A stretch of 64,000 bases of DNA from Streptomyces sp. NBC_01497. GTDB taxonomy: Bacteria; Actinomycetota; Actinomycetes; Streptomycetales; Streptomycetaceae. Each line of letters starts with the position of its first letter. The first letter of the stretch is position 1. Positions 8,844-18,294 of this stretch are shown here, piece after piece. The position numbers and the translations under genes are program-made. The notes beneath the pieces are model-generated. The model was not told the origin of the DNA. It did no database searches and was given only the letters and a program-made list of their open reading frames with translations. Location of the stretch: positions 372,001-436,000 of the forward strand of contig NZ_CP109428.1 of the NCBI RefSeq assembly GCF_036250695.1, written 5' to 3'.

Positions 8844-9863
8844 ATGGATCAGGATGATCGGCCGTACGGGTATTCCCACACTCGAAAGGAGGTCTTTGCA
8901 TCCTCGTCTGAAGATCCGGTTGGTGGGCAGTCTTGGAGGAAGCCCGTTAAATACGACGAAGGTCCTCCTAATCAATATTCTGAACTCTATTCTGCGTGGC
9001 GTCCGGGGGACGCCACTCAATTCGACGCAAGCAGGGAACTTGAGGAGCACGCCAACGCAGCCTTTGCTGAGCCAGTTCCAAGAGGCCCGGCAGTTGACTC
9101 GACTCCGGCGTCTCGGGCCTTCCGGTCGGCGGCCAGGATTGCAAACAGTGCAGGAGACAGCCTCGAACGGGGGACTTTCTGGAGAGACCTCGGGCGTAAG
9201 GCGAGAGAAAGTGCAGAGAACGCCGGGAAGGTCAGCAGGCCTATCCTTTTGGGAATAGGTAGGCTAACGCAGGCCCTGTCTAAGCGCGCAAAAGCGACTT
9301 CTCGAAAGGTAGACGGAGCCTGGCGAAACGCCGCAGTTGGCACCCTTAAAAGGGTAGCGAATTTGGCGAATGAACGGGCTGAGAAAATTTCCAAGTCTAG
9401 TCATGATAAAGAGCAAAAACGGCTGGTGGCGAGCTACCCGCAGCCTTCCGCCCCAAAAAACCATGAGACTGCACAGAATGCGCCTTGGAGGTCAAGGGGA
9501 TCGCAAAATTCTCCCGTCGAGCGTTCCTTTGAGTGGTCGCCATTCCCGGGGGTCGATGAGGGAAAACCTCTACCAGCAGTCCCCGACCCCGCCCGCAGAG
9601 CTTCCCTTGAAGGAGGCCCCAGCAGCGGTCAGGATGTTGACGCAGTCCGCGCTGCAGTGGAAAGAACGAGGCCGGGGTCCAGTGATATCAGAGACGTCAC
9701 TCAATCGGCGAACCTCAAAGAACAGCTAAAGGCGGTCCGATTCGCCGGCCCCGTGAATAATTTGGGTGGAATTCCGCGCGAGGATGCGACTACGAAGTCC
9801 TCTGTGCGTCCGGCCGGCCCCGTATCGGGGCCAAGCCAGAATAAGTCAGGCCTCAGGCGCTGA
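8844..9863 (+). CDS. Hypothetical 339-aa hydrophilic protein
   Basis: I do not recognise this protein. It starts at an ATG with GGAGAG upstream (MDQDDRPYGYSHTRKEVF). No signal peptide or membrane span is visible. The middle (residues about 100-200) is rich in Ala, Arg, Lys and Ser and could form amphipathic helices (KRAKATSRKVDGAWRNAA, KRVANLANERAEKI). The last 130 residues are Pro/Gly/Ser-rich and probably disordered. It follows the I36-like gene in the same direction but 377 bp away. Base composition is more AT-rich than the Streptomyces core genes, consistent with lateral acquisition. Confidence 0.6.
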   Translation: MDQDDRPYGYSHTRKEVFASSSEDPVGGQSWRKPVKYDEGPPNQYSELYSAWRPGDATQFDASRELEEHANAAFAEPVPRGPAVDSTPASRAFRSAARIANSAGDSLERGTFWRDLGRKARESAENAGKVSRPILLGIGRLTQALSKRAKATSRKVDGAWRNAAVGTLKRVANLANERAEKISKSSHDKEQKRLVASYPQPSAPKNHETAQNAPWRSRGSQNSPVERSFEWSPFPGVDEGKPLPAVPDPARRASLEGGPSSGQDVDAVRAAVERTRPGSSDIRDVTQSANLKEQLKAVRFAGPVNNLGGIPREDATTKSSVRPAGPVSGPSQNKSGLRR

Positions 9864-10263
9864 GCGTCTTCGAATCTCAAGCACAGTCACAGGGTGCAGG
9901 AGGGGGCGCGGAAAGTGCTCGTGATCCGCGCAGAAGGGCAAGGAGTCCGCGAGGGGGTTTGTCAGGATCCTGAGGCTGCCGGCGGCCCGCTCGAGTAGAT
10001 GTGAATCCTTGCGTAGGATCGGCTAAACGATTGTTGCATCATCGATCAGGCACGGCACCGGACGCAGAAGCGAACAGCGGCTACTCCTTCGGTACGGTTG
10101 TAGTTTCGCTGTCCTTGTGATCGTTTCCTGGTTCCCGCGTGGCATTGGTACGCAACGGGCACCGCTGCTACCGCCACGTTTCACGCACGGGTTCGTCAAT
10201 ACAAACCGACCACGCATCAAAGATCGCTACAAGGGGTCTCGATAAGGCTCAGTGCTGCTGGAA
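9864..10263. other. Intergenic, 400 bp
   Basis: No gene or repeat recognised between the hypothetical protein and the IS110 scrap. Confidence 0.5.
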
Positions 10264-10325
10264 GTGCTTCATAGTGGGCCTGGACGTCGGCAAGGGCGAT
10301 CATCACGCCACCGCCGTGAACCGAG
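10264..10325 (+). pseudogene. IS110-family transposase N-terminal scrap
   Basis: About 20 codons read FIVGLDVGKGDHHATAVNRAG, the N-terminal DEDD segment of IS110 transposases (xVGLDVGKxxHHA). It ends abruptly against an oppositely oriented IS630 remnant, so only the first motif survives. Confidence 0.65.
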
Positions 10326-10720
10326 CGGGGGCGACCGATGGACAGCTTGAACGTCGGCGACCGGTGCGGTGCCAGGACAACGCCCGCCAGATACGCGAGA
10401 CCGTCCACTGCGACATGCCCGTGCCTGTGGCCGCGGCCATCGACCAGGTCGACCAGCGGGTCGCGTTCGTCGGTGACTCCTCCAGCGTCTTGACGATGAC
10501 CCAGTCGACGTCGGCATCGGTGTTTTCCAGCGGGACACTTGACCGCGGGTCATCACACAGGCCGTCCACCCCCGCTCGATGAAGCGCCGCCACGCGCGGA
10601 TCGCGTCAGGGGAAATCCGCAACCAGCGGGACGCCTCCATGATCGAGTGGCTGTCGGCACACTCGAGTACGGTCTCCGACCGCTGGGCCCGTTGTGCGGC
10701 AACGTAACCAGCCCCCAACG
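10326..10720 (-). pseudogene. IS630-family transposase N-terminal remnant
   Basis: On the minus strand, in broken frames: ETVLECADSHSIMEASRWL, then ISPDAIRAWRRFIERG, GLCDDPRSSVP, ADVDWVIVKTLEESPTNAT, MSQWTVSRIWRAL. This is the HTH-containing N-terminal half of IS630 transposases. Frameshifts separate the blocks and the DDE half is absent. Confidence 0.75.
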
Positions 10721-11373
10721 CCGCCCGCTAGACATCAGTGACCGACAACGGCAGGATCTTCGGACCCGGACGACTTATACCCAATGACGAATCTCAGACT
10801 CAGGTAGCTAGAAGGCCCGAGACTGTGACCCCTGTGGCGAGCCCAGAGGGCGGGTGACCGCTAAGGCCGGCGCCATCGCTAGATGGGCAAAGACAACTTC
10901 CCGGGGCGACTCTCAAACGTGTTTGGGTCGCCTTCAGCGGCTGGGCGGTAGACGCGAAACCAAGACCATCCCCGGCACGGTCAAGGTGGTGTGCGAGGCG
11001 CTGAGGAGGAGCTCGGCTGGGAGGTGAATGCGACTACCCTTAACACACCCTAACGAAGAGGGAAGTTGGTGGGTACCGCACCAGCCACCGTAGTTCGCAT
11101 CAGTCCCGCTGGACGCGCTATGCTGACGACCGATCAGGATAGCTACGATGCGTTCCAATCTTGGTGAGGGTGATGTGCCTGCCATTGAACGGTTCCATCT
11201 GCTGAAGGAAGCTGGGTAGCTCTTTCGGGTACACGGTCGCTAGTAAGGCGCGCACGTCTGCAGGGTGAGAAGCCACCTTGGGCGGGCGCCTTTTTCTGGG
11301 CGTTGACAACTCCGGCCTGGAAGTCTTGCGCGCCCTCTAGAACGTGCGCGGGGCATTGGAGGGGAGGATCGAT
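10721..11373. other. Intergenic, about 650 bp
   Basis: No coding region recognised. The last 30 bp carry the strong ribosome site of the VOC gene. Confidence 0.5.
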
Positions 11374-11916
11374 ATGCGACGCAGCGCCCTGAAGTTCGGG
11401 ACGCAGATGCCGCACCACTTGGCGTATCTGGTGGACGATGTCGCTGACGCGGCACAACGCTGGTACATCGCTCTGGGGGTTGGGCCATTCCTGACGCTCC
11501 CCCACATGACATTTGAAGAGCTGACTGTGGACGGCTGCAGCGTCAGGGTGCGTCAAGAGAGCGCCTATGCAGCCCACGGTCCGATGTTTGTAGAGCTGCA
11601 GTCCATCAGCGCGCTGGATCCGCCGGAGGCCCTGCCCCGCTACCAGTCGCTCGGGGGACAGGGGCCACATCATATGTGTTACGTAGTCGACGACATGGTC
11701 GCCGAGTCGGATCGTCTGCACAAGGCGGGTGCGCCCTGCGTGATCCGCGGACGTGGCCCAGGGATAGACATGGCCATCCACGACGGTCGCGGGACTGTAG
11801 GGTTTGGGATTCAAGTGCAGCAGGACAACGTGCTGTACACGTCCTTCTTCGGCAGGGTGCGCGCCGCAGCTTACGACTGGGATGGCCGCCATCTACTGAG
11901 GCGGTTCACCTTCTGA
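11374..11916 (+). CDS. VOC (glyoxalase/epimerase-like) protein
   Basis: 180 aa from the ATG at 11374, chosen because GGAGG sits six bases upstream; an in-frame GTG 30 bp earlier lacks one. Two betaalphabeta modules are visible: MPHHLAYLVDDVADAAQRWY starting the first and GPHHMCYVVDDMVAESDRL starting the second, each with a His in the usual metal-ligand position. This pattern fits the glyoxalase/methylmalonyl-CoA-epimerase-like VOC fold. Substrate unknown. It precedes a SARP-like gene in the same direction by 190 bp, so the two may belong together, but the regulator is truncated. Confidence 0.8.
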   Translation: MRRSALKFGTQMPHHLAYLVDDVADAAQRWYIALGVGPFLTLPHMTFEELTVDGCSVRVRQESAYAAHGPMFVELQSISALDPPEALPRYQSLGGQGPHHMCYVVDDMVAESDRLHKAGAPCVIRGRGPGIDMAIHDGRGTVGFGIQVQQDNVLYTSFFGRVRAAAYDWDGRHLLRRFTF

Positions 11917-12106
11917 CGCGTGTTCCCCTCGGATTCGGCCGCATGGACACTCTGGGACCCCAGCAGACGGTGGGGCTACCAAAGTGACGACAGTGGACGG
12001 CGCGTGGCGCGGCTTGATCAGGTACGCCTGCGGCTGCGCGGTACCACGTGGCCACAACGGCATCGTGGTTTTGGCACATTACTTCATCCGAAAGGGGGGT
12101 CCGGTG

Positions 12107-13420
12107 ATGAATCACGGGGCACGCTTCTCGGTCCTCGGCCCGGTCCGGGCGTGGGGTGATGGGCGAGAGCTGGATCTGGGGCCGCCACAGTGCAGGGCAG
12201 TCCTATCCTCGCTGCTCATGCGTGCGGGCCGGCGGGTCAGCTTGCAGCAAATCATCGATGACGTTTGGTCATCTCACAGACCCGACAGTGCATCAGGAAG
12301 TGTGCGAAATCACGTGCACCGAATTCGTCGAGTACTCGCGACTGCTGAGGGCCCGCACCTCTACTCGGCCGATGGCGGCTACATGTTGGACGGCATCGCT
12401 GCGGCTTCGTTGGATGCCCTACGCTTCCGATCCCTGGTCGATGAAGGACACGGTCACCGCGAAGCAGGCCGAGTGGAATTGGCCATGGCCGCACTGAGTC
12501 AAGCACTGGGCCTCTGGCAGGGTGCTCCATTCAAGGACGTACCGGGCCCATACGCGGGGAAACAGGGGAGGCTCCTTGAGGAAGTCCGCCTCAATGCTGT
12601 AGTGGAGCGGCTTGGCTTGCTGGTCGCAGTCGGCGACTACTCAGGGGCACTACCGGACCTGACGAGACTTCTTTCCTTGCATCCGATGCACGAGTACCTG
12701 GCTGAGCTATTGATCCGAGCGCTGCACGCGACGGGTCAAACCGACGAAGCAGTCCGTATCTATTCCCGCGTCAGGGCCCAGCTGAGGGACCGCCTGGGCG
12801 TGGACCCCTCGCCCCCGCTCCGCGAGGCAGCCCAAGAAGCCAAACTCATGAGGCCCGGGCCCTTGCCTGCCCGCGTACCCAGTCGTCCGAGGCGGGCGAG
12901 GACCGACCTGACGTCGCTACCCGCCTTGCCTTGTCACTTCGTGGGCCGTGAAGCGGAGCTCGCGGAAGGTGCTGCATTTAGTGCTGCGTCCTCAACGGGG
13001 CCCTCTCTTCTTCTCCTGACAGGCACCGGCGGCGTCGGCAAGACGGTCTTGGCGAGCCGGCTCGCGAGAGACGTGGCAGACGAATACCCCGACGGTCAGT
13101 TGTTTATCGACCTTGAAGGTGCAGAAGATTCGAAGGATCCGCTCGCGCCGCGCGAAGCCCTGGCCCGTTTGTTGGTGGCGCTTGGTGTGGCTGCTGATTC
13201 CGTGCCGCCTGATACGAGTGCATGCGCCGCACTGTATCGAAGCATGCTGGCCGGCAGGCGGATGTTGGTGGTGCTGGATAATGCTCGGGACAGCGCGCAT
13301 GTAAGCGACCTCATCGCCGGATCAGATGGCTTCACCATTGTGACGAGTCGCGACGGATTATCCGCTCTCGTGATCCGGTACCAGGCTCACGTCGTTACGC
13401 TTGGTCCCCGAGTGCACTGA
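12107..13420 (+). CDS. SARP/AfsR-type regulator, truncated in NB-ARC domain
   Basis: 437 aa from ATG 12107, with GGGGGG seven bases upstream; a GTG lies just before. Residues about 5-95 form an OmpR-like winged helix (FSVLGPVRAW, then LGPPQCRAVLSSLL, SVRNHVHRIRRVL). Residues about 100-250 are the BTAD all-helical domain (LRFRSLVDEG, LWQGAPFKDV, RVRAQLRDRLGVDP). Then comes an NB-ARC ATPase with Walker A GTGGVGKT and Walker B RRMLVVLDNA. The frame stops shortly after TSRDGLSALVIRYQAHVVTLGP, where full-length relatives (such as the 642-aa protein at 31240-33168) continue for about 200 residues. It may act as an ATP-independent SARP or be a decaying AfsR. Confidence 0.82.
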   Translation: MNHGARFSVLGPVRAWGDGRELDLGPPQCRAVLSSLLMRAGRRVSLQQIIDDVWSSHRPDSASGSVRNHVHRIRRVLATAEGPHLYSADGGYMLDGIAAASLDALRFRSLVDEGHGHREAGRVELAMAALSQALGLWQGAPFKDVPGPYAGKQGRLLEEVRLNAVVERLGLLVAVGDYSGALPDLTRLLSLHPMHEYLAELLIRALHATGQTDEAVRIYSRVRAQLRDRLGVDPSPPLREAAQEAKLMRPGPLPARVPSRPRRARTDLTSLPALPCHFVGREAELAEGAAFSAASSTGPSLLLLTGTGGVGKTVLASRLARDVADEYPDGQLFIDLEGAEDSKDPLAPREALARLLVALGVAADSVPPDTSACAALYRSMLAGRRMLVVLDNARDSAHVSDLIAGSDGFTIVTSRDGLSALVIRYQAHVVTLGPRVH

Positions 13421-14009
13421 GTATGAAAGGCCAGGGGCAGTGTTGGTAGTGCCACGAACTGACATCGCTACCCCGGTTCGTCACGGCCGACGCGGGCTGC
13501 AGGCGCGTTCACCCGTACCGTATCCGGTTGAGGCTTACTGGGGCAGGCCTCCGGGTGGACCGTGGCAAGGTTATCGACCCGGGTGACGGACGAGAGGCTG
13601 CCTCATGATGCCTGACGCGTACTGTCTGCCGCATCGAAGGTCGAGGCAGTTGTGGCCCGTAACCTCTGAAGTCGTATGGGCCACCCTCGGGGTTTGACGG
13701 CGATGACGGCGCGAGTTGCTGGCCATCTGTCTGCAATGAGCTGAGGAACCGCCGTCCAAGACTCGCTGATGCCTGGTAAGCGCGGGCTGAAAAAGACTTC
13801 CTGGCGTGTCGAGGTGGTCATATGCCGCCTTACCCTGCGGGACGACATCTTTTATCGGATCTGCCAGTAGGTGGGGTGAAAAGCCGCAGGCGCGAGGTGC
13901 CCTCCGGCATCCGAGGCGGAGTCCACCGCCTCAACCCGGAAGACACCTTCGCCTTTCCCCTAGAGTTCTGAGTGGTGCCACTAAACCGAGGTACTGCGGC
14001 CCACCTACG
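13421..14009. other. Intergenic, about 590 bp
   Basis: No continuation of the NB-ARC protein was found in any frame, and no other gene is recognised. Confidence 0.5.
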
Positions 14010-15128
14010 TCAGGATACCCGCCGCGCCGCAAGCAAATGACCGTTGTAGGCCAGATCGACGACGTCGACATTTCGGCCTGGTCGCGGAGCCTGGACGACC
14101 TTGCCATTTCCGACGTACATGGCAACGTGCTCTGGACGCGATGCCGACCCCACGTAGAACAGTAGATCCCCGGGCATCAGTTGATTAAGGGGAACCGCGG
14201 AACCCTCGTTAACCTGTGCGTAGGTAGTCCGCCCCAAGGAGATCCCGGCACTTCGGTAGGCCTGTTGAACCAGCGACGAGCAGTCGCAGCGCCCCATTGG
14301 TGCCCCCCCATGCGGGCGTGTGCACGTCCCGCCCCACTGATAGGGGGTACCCACCTGCGCCAGTGCCCAAGTGACCGCCTGGTGCGCGGTCTTCCGCACA
14401 GGTTGAGCGGGGTGCGCGGTCTTCCGCACAGGTTGAGCGGGGTGCGCGGTCTTCCGCACAGGTTGAGCCGGATGCGCGGTCTTCCGCACAGGTTGAGCCG
14501 GATGCGCGGTCTTCCGCACAGGTTGAGCGGGGTGCTTGGCCTGTGCAGGGGCCTGAGGGGTGGTTGAGGGCTGAGGGCGCCTGAGGGCCGCGCTTTCGCG
14601 TGTACCTCCTTGCTTCGTGGAGGCTTTCTTTGAGGGCGGGGTGCTGCTGCGGGATCGACTCTTGTGCGTGGGCTCGGCCACCGCCTTGCCTGCTCGCGCG
14701 GTGGCGTCAGAGGCAGTCCTGCTTGGACTAGTGGGAGGCGGTTTCGCGGTGCCCGTGCGTGAGCGAAGAGTGTCGGAGATATACGGTGTCTCGCCTGAGG
14801 ATTCGGTCATTGGTGCGGTATTCGCGAACTCCGTGCCCAGGAGGTTCGGGCTGGGCAGGCTTTGAGTCCCTGTGGTCGAGGAGCTGATTTTTTGCGCGCC
14901 CAGGTGGGGTGGAGAGGCGTCGGACACTTGAGCGGTAGCCGTAAAGTAAACGGCACTGGCGAGGCAGACGCCCAGGGTCGCACCGACCACCTTGGTCCTG
15001 TGCCCGCCTCGCAGCTCCGTGATGCTGTAGTCAGCCGTATCCCAGTGTGGCCAATCAGGCAACGGATAGTAGTTGTTAGAGTCTTCGGCGCTGGTGAACC
15101 ATGTGGCGGATTCGTATGTGTCCGACAA
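14010..15128 (-). CDS. Secreted NlpC/P60 cell-wall hydrolase with tandem repeats
   Basis: 372 aa from a TTG at 15128 with a GGA-rich site upstream. A transmembrane or signal-anchor stretch lies around residues 45-70 (KVVGATLGVCLASAVYF). A long Ser/Thr/Pro linker contains five copies of the ten-residue unit AHPAQPVRKT, which probably spans the cell wall. The C-terminal about 125 residues are an NlpC/P60 domain: GTPYQWGG, catalytic Cys in RCDCSSLVQQAY, catalytic His in RPEHVAMYVG. Such enzymes cleave peptidoglycan stem peptides. It is monocistronic and flanked by IS debris. Confidence 0.88.
   Translation of the reverse strand: MSDTYESATWFTSAEDSNNYYPLPDWPHWDTADYSITELRGGHRTKVVGATLGVCLASAVYFTATAQVSDASPPHLGAQKISSSTTGTQSLPSPNLLGTEFANTAPMTESSGETPYISDTLRSRTGTAKPPPTSPSRTASDATARAGKAVAEPTHKSRSRSSTPPSKKASTKQGGTRESAALRRPQPSTTPQAPAQAKHPAQPVRKTAHPAQPVRKTAHPAQPVRKTAHPAQPVRKTAHPAQPVRKTAHQAVTWALAQVGTPYQWGGTCTRPHGGAPMGRCDCSSLVQQAYRSAGISLGRTTYAQVNEGSAVPLNQLMPGDLLFYVGSASRPEHVAMYVGNGKVVQAPRPGRNVDVVDLAYNGHLLAARRVS
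14381..14530. repeat. Five 30-bp tandem repeats inside the NlpC/P60 gene
   Basis: Unit GGTGCGCGGTCTTCCGCACA plus ten further bases, repeated five times with one or two substitutions per unit. It encodes the AHPAQPVRKT linker repeat on the minus strand. Copy number can change in frame, altering linker length. Confidence 0.95.
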
Positions 15129-15339
15129 GTGCCCGTCCTCTCTTCCGACCTGGTGATGGATCGTTTCGAACGCTCATAGCCTGCCCTGAGGTTGATCTTC
15201 ACTGAGCGCTACTGTGCCGTTTCGCAAGTATGTGAGGGTCCTCTTAGGGACAACGCCTCGAGCGGATGCGTGGTTCAACGAGATGAGGTCGCTACTGAAC
15301 TTGATTGCGCGGTGTTGGCGTGATCGTGGTCGCGTCGGC

Positions 15340-15810
15340 AGGGTCAGGCCGATGCCGGTGGGGGAGCCGTTGATCAGGTGCGACCGATACTGAACTATCC
15401 GGAGGCTGTGTTTCAAGGCCGTGGCTCGTTGGCCAAGGTACGCGGCGGCGCAGCTGCCAAGGGTGCGTTTAACCAGCGACCAGGCGTTCTCCCGCGGGTT
15501 AACGGTCGGGTGCGCAGGCGGGGAAGTGGACGACACTCAGCGCCCCGTTGTCCCAGGGGATGGAGAGCCTCCATCTGCGTCGTCAGATGGGTCCCCAGGT
15601 TGTCTCAGACCGGGACTACCGGGCCCCCGAACTGCTTGTGTGCCCGCACGATCAGGCCGCGGTAGTCCTGCCAGGCGAAGTCCTTGGACTCGCCCTTGCT
15701 TCCTCGACGGACGCGGAAGTTGTAGATCAACCGTGAACCTCCTCCATACTTGAAGTCCGTATACCGGCTACGCAGACGCGTCCGGAACCCCGACTCCACA
15801 CCCTAACCAC
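15340..15810 (-). pseudogene. IS630-family transposase C-terminal remnant
   Basis: Minus-strand pieces match the DDE half of IS630 transposases: SRLIYNFRVRRGSKGESKDFAW, GGPVVPVWDNLGTHLT (catalytic Asp region), then PRENAWSLVKRTLGS with the terminal catalytic Glu (usual form PxEgvWSLlKr) and IQYRSHLINGSPTGIGL with its first residue read as Val. A frameshift separates VWDNLGTHL from the last block, and the N-terminal half is missing. Confidence 0.8.
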
Positions 15811-15898
15811 TGGTGTCCGACCGGCCACGCCCCAGGTCCTGGCCCATGGCGGCCTCGGCGACTGATGAGCCTCGTCCTAAGCGTTGTACCGTAACTTA

Positions 15899-16763
15899 GA
15901 CCGTGTCCTACATGGACAGTTGGTCGTTGAGGCGGGCATGGGGGAGTGGACGGTGGGGATGGATTGTTCCGGACGGACTGTGGGAGATCGCTAGGCCGCT
16001 CTTGCCGCCGGTGCGTGTACGGCCGCAGGGCGGTGGGGTGGCGAACATCGATGACGAGGCGGTCTTCGCAGCGATCATCTACGTACTGGTCAGCGGGTGT
16101 GCATGGCGTGCGTTGCCGCCGTGCTTCGAGGCCTCAAAGTCAACGGTGCACCGCCGGTTCGTCATCTGGTCGCGCGCAGGTGTCTGGGGCCGGCTGCATC
16201 AGAAGATCCTCCAACCCCTGGACAGGCAGGAGTTGGTCGACCTTTCCCGGGCGGTCCTGGACTCGGCTCATGTTCGCGCGAAAAATGGGGGCGCACTTGC
16301 AGGTCCGAGTCCCGTGGACCGGGGTAAGCCCGGTTCCACAATGCATATCCTGTCGGATGCGAACGGAGTTCCCTTACGCGTCGGACTCTCCGCGGCCAAC
16401 ACCCACGACAGCCCTGGGCTGAAGCCGATGCTGTCCCATTTCCACATGGGACACGAATCCCACGCAGCCCGGTCCAAGCCTCAGCGTCTCCATGCCGACA
16501 AGGCCTACGACGTCCCCCACCTGCGGAGATGGTTGTGGGGCAAGCACATCGGGGTCCGCATCGCCCGCAAAGGCATCGAGTCCAGCGAACGACTCGGACG
16601 CCGACGCTGGGTCATCGAACGCACCATGTCCTGGCTCACCGGCTACCGCCGACTCAACCACCGCTACGAACGCCACCCCGGCAACCACCTGGCCTTCCTC
16701 GGGCTGGCAGCCGCCCTCTGCTACTACAAACGCTTCCGAAACTTGACCACGTAGGACACGGTC
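15899..16763 (+). mobile_element. Intact IS5-family element (865 bp)
   Basis: The ends GACCGTGTCCTACATGG and the complement of CGTAGGACACGGTC form inverted repeats, with TTA to the left and TAA to the right. It encodes a full-length single-frame transposase, and it is the best candidate for an active IS5 source in this window. The decayed element at 6713-7568 is a close relative. Confidence 0.88.
15912..16754 (+). CDS. IS5-family transposase, intact
   Basis: 280 aa in one frame, from ATG 15912 (a GTG nine bases earlier is an alternative). Motifs in order: WIVPDGLWEIARPLLP, VLVSGCAWRALPPCF, KSTVHRRFVIWSRAGVWGRL (HTH), first catalytic Asp in VLDSAHVRAK, PSPVDRGKPGS, second Asp in HADKAYD, final Glu in VIERTMSWLTGYRRLN. 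Unlike its relatives at 490 and 23981 it needs no frameshift, because the slip region reads AKNGGALAGP in a single frame. Confidence 0.93.
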   Translation: MDSWSLRRAWGSGRWGWIVPDGLWEIARPLLPPVRVRPQGGGVANIDDEAVFAAIIYVLVSGCAWRALPPCFEASKSTVHRRFVIWSRAGVWGRLHQKILQPLDRQELVDLSRAVLDSAHVRAKNGGALAGPSPVDRGKPGSTMHILSDANGVPLRVGLSAANTHDSPGLKPMLSHFHMGHESHAARSKPQRLHADKAYDVPHLRRWLWGKHIGVRIARKGIESSERLGRRRWVIERTMSWLTGYRRLNHRYERHPGNHLAFLGLAAALCYYKRFRNLTT

Positions 16764-16793
16764 TAAGCGAGAGTGGGCCTGATCCTGGAGATG

Positions 16794-16830
16794 GGGACGG
16801 GCCAGCTCGAAAATCGATCCGGCCCGTCCC
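16794..16830 (-). terminator. Hairpin terminator downstream of aldehyde dehydrogenase
   Basis: The 10-bp perfect stem GGGACGGGCC / GGCCCGTCCC (16794-16803 with 16821-16830) with a 17-nt loop begins 13 bp after the aldehyde dehydrogenase stop codon. No long T run follows, as is common in high-GC actinobacteria. Confidence 0.7.
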
Positions 16831-16842
16831 TCCAGTGTGTGA

Positions 16843-18294
16843 CTACCGGGTACGCGTGATCGACTTGTGCTCGACGTAGCCGGTCAGGCCGACCTTGCCG
16901 TACTCGCGGCCGATGCCGCTCGCCTTGTATCCGCCGAAGGGACCGTCAAAGCTGATCGGCGATCCGTTAAGCGTGACTGTGCCAGTACGCAGTCGGCGGG
17001 CGATGGACAGGGCGCGATTGGGGTCAGTGGTCCAGATTCCGCCGGACAGGCCGTACGCGGAGTCATTGGCAATACGAACGGCATCGTCATCGTCGTCATA
17101 GGCGATCACGACCAGAACCGGGCCGAAGATCTCCTCCTGCGCGATTCGCATGCTGTTTTCGACGTCGGCGAAGACGGTCGGTGTGACGTAGTTGCCCTTC
17201 TCCAGGCCCTCAGGGATCTGCGGGCCACCCGTCACTAGACGCGCGCCGTCCTCGATTCCGATGTTGATGTAGTCGATGACTCGCTGCTGCTGGTCACGGC
17301 GGATCATCGGGCCGATGAAGGTATCGGGTGCGGCGGGATCGCCGACCTTCAGCGACTCGACCATGTCCTTGACGGCCGCCACGACCTCTTCGTAGCGGCT
17401 GCGAGGGGCCAGGATGCGGGTCTGCAGGAGGCATGCCTCGCCGTTGTTGCCCAGTGAGCCGAATCGCAGACCTTGCATGACGGCGGTCAGGTCCGCGTCG
17501 TCCAGGATCAGCGCAGCGGACTTGCCGCCCAGTTCCAGGCCTACGCGCTTGAGCTGCTCACCTGCGATGGATGCGATTCGCCGGCCGGCTCGCGTCGAGC
17601 CGGTGAAGGAGATCTTGTCCACTCCGGCGTGCGAGACGAGGTACTCACTGGTCTCACGGTCCGCCGGAAGGACACTGAGCACGCCCTGGGGCAGGCCAGC
17701 TTCGTGCCAGAGGTCCGCCAGCAAGGCCATGCTCAGAGAGTTCTCCGGGGAGACCTTCAGCACGACCGTGTTGCCGGCCAGGAGAGCCGGGATCAGCTTG
17801 GCAGTGGCCGCGGAGAAGGGCGAGTTCCAGGGGATCACCGCGGCAACCACGCCGATCGCCTCACGGCGCACGATGGTATCGAAGGCCACCGACGGGTCGG
17901 AGGGTGCCACGACCTCTTCCCAGCCGAACTCTTCAGCCGCCTTGAGGTAGGCGTTGACCTGGCGGGTCAGGAAGGGCTGACCGACCTTGGTGAACCAGCC
18001 GGCCGAACCGTTTTCCGCGGAGATGGCCGCAGCGACTTCGTCTGCGCGGGCGGTACGCAGGGCGTCGTAGCGACGGACGACCTCCTGGCGCTCCTCCGGC
18101 GTGGTGTGGGGCCACGGGCCGTGGTCGAAGGCGGCGCGGGCCGCTGCGACAGCCTTGTCCACGTCGGCCGGTGCGGCCTGCGCCACGCGGCCGAGGACCG
18201 ACTGGTCGTGGGGGGAGAGGATGTCGAGGGTCAGATCCGGGTCACTGGGAGCGATCCAGGAACCACCGATGTACAGGTTGTTACGCACAGTCAT
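16843..18294 (-). CDS. Aldehyde dehydrogenase (NAD(P)-dependent)
   Basis: 483 aa, the usual ALDH length. Visible catalytic residues: Asn157 in IPWNSPF, Lys180 in TVVLK, Glu254 in LELGGKSA and nucleophile Cys288 in NNGEACLL. FTGSTRAGRRI is the cofactor-loop segment and EEIFGPVL the late conserved motif. It oxidises an aldehyde to an acid; the substrate cannot be read from sequence. It lies downstream of two SDR genes on the same strand (251-bp gap), suggesting sequential oxidation of an alcohol to an acid. A hairpin terminator follows it. Confidence 0.93.
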   Translation of the reverse strand: MTVRNNLYIGGSWIAPSDPDLTLDILSPHDQSVLGRVAQAAPADVDKAVAAARAAFDHGPWPHTTPEERQEVVRRYDALRTARADEVAAAISAENGSAGWFTKVGQPFLTRQVNAYLKAAEEFGWEEVVAPSDPSVAFDTIVRREAIGVVAAVIPWNSPFSAATAKLIPALLAGNTVVLKVSPENSLSMALLADLWHEAGLPQGVLSVLPADRETSEYLVSHAGVDKISFTGSTRAGRRIASIAGEQLKRVGLELGGKSAALILDDADLTAVMQGLRFGSLGNNGEACLLQTRILAPRSRYEEVVAAVKDMVESLKVGDPAAPDTFIGPMIRRDQQQRVIDYINIGIEDGARLVTGGPQIPEGLEKGNYVTPTVFADVENSMRIAQEEIFGPVLVVIAYDDDDDAVRIANDSAYGLSGGIWTTDPNRALSIARRLRTGTVTLNGSPISFDGPFGGYKASGIGREYGKVGLTGYVEHKSITRTR

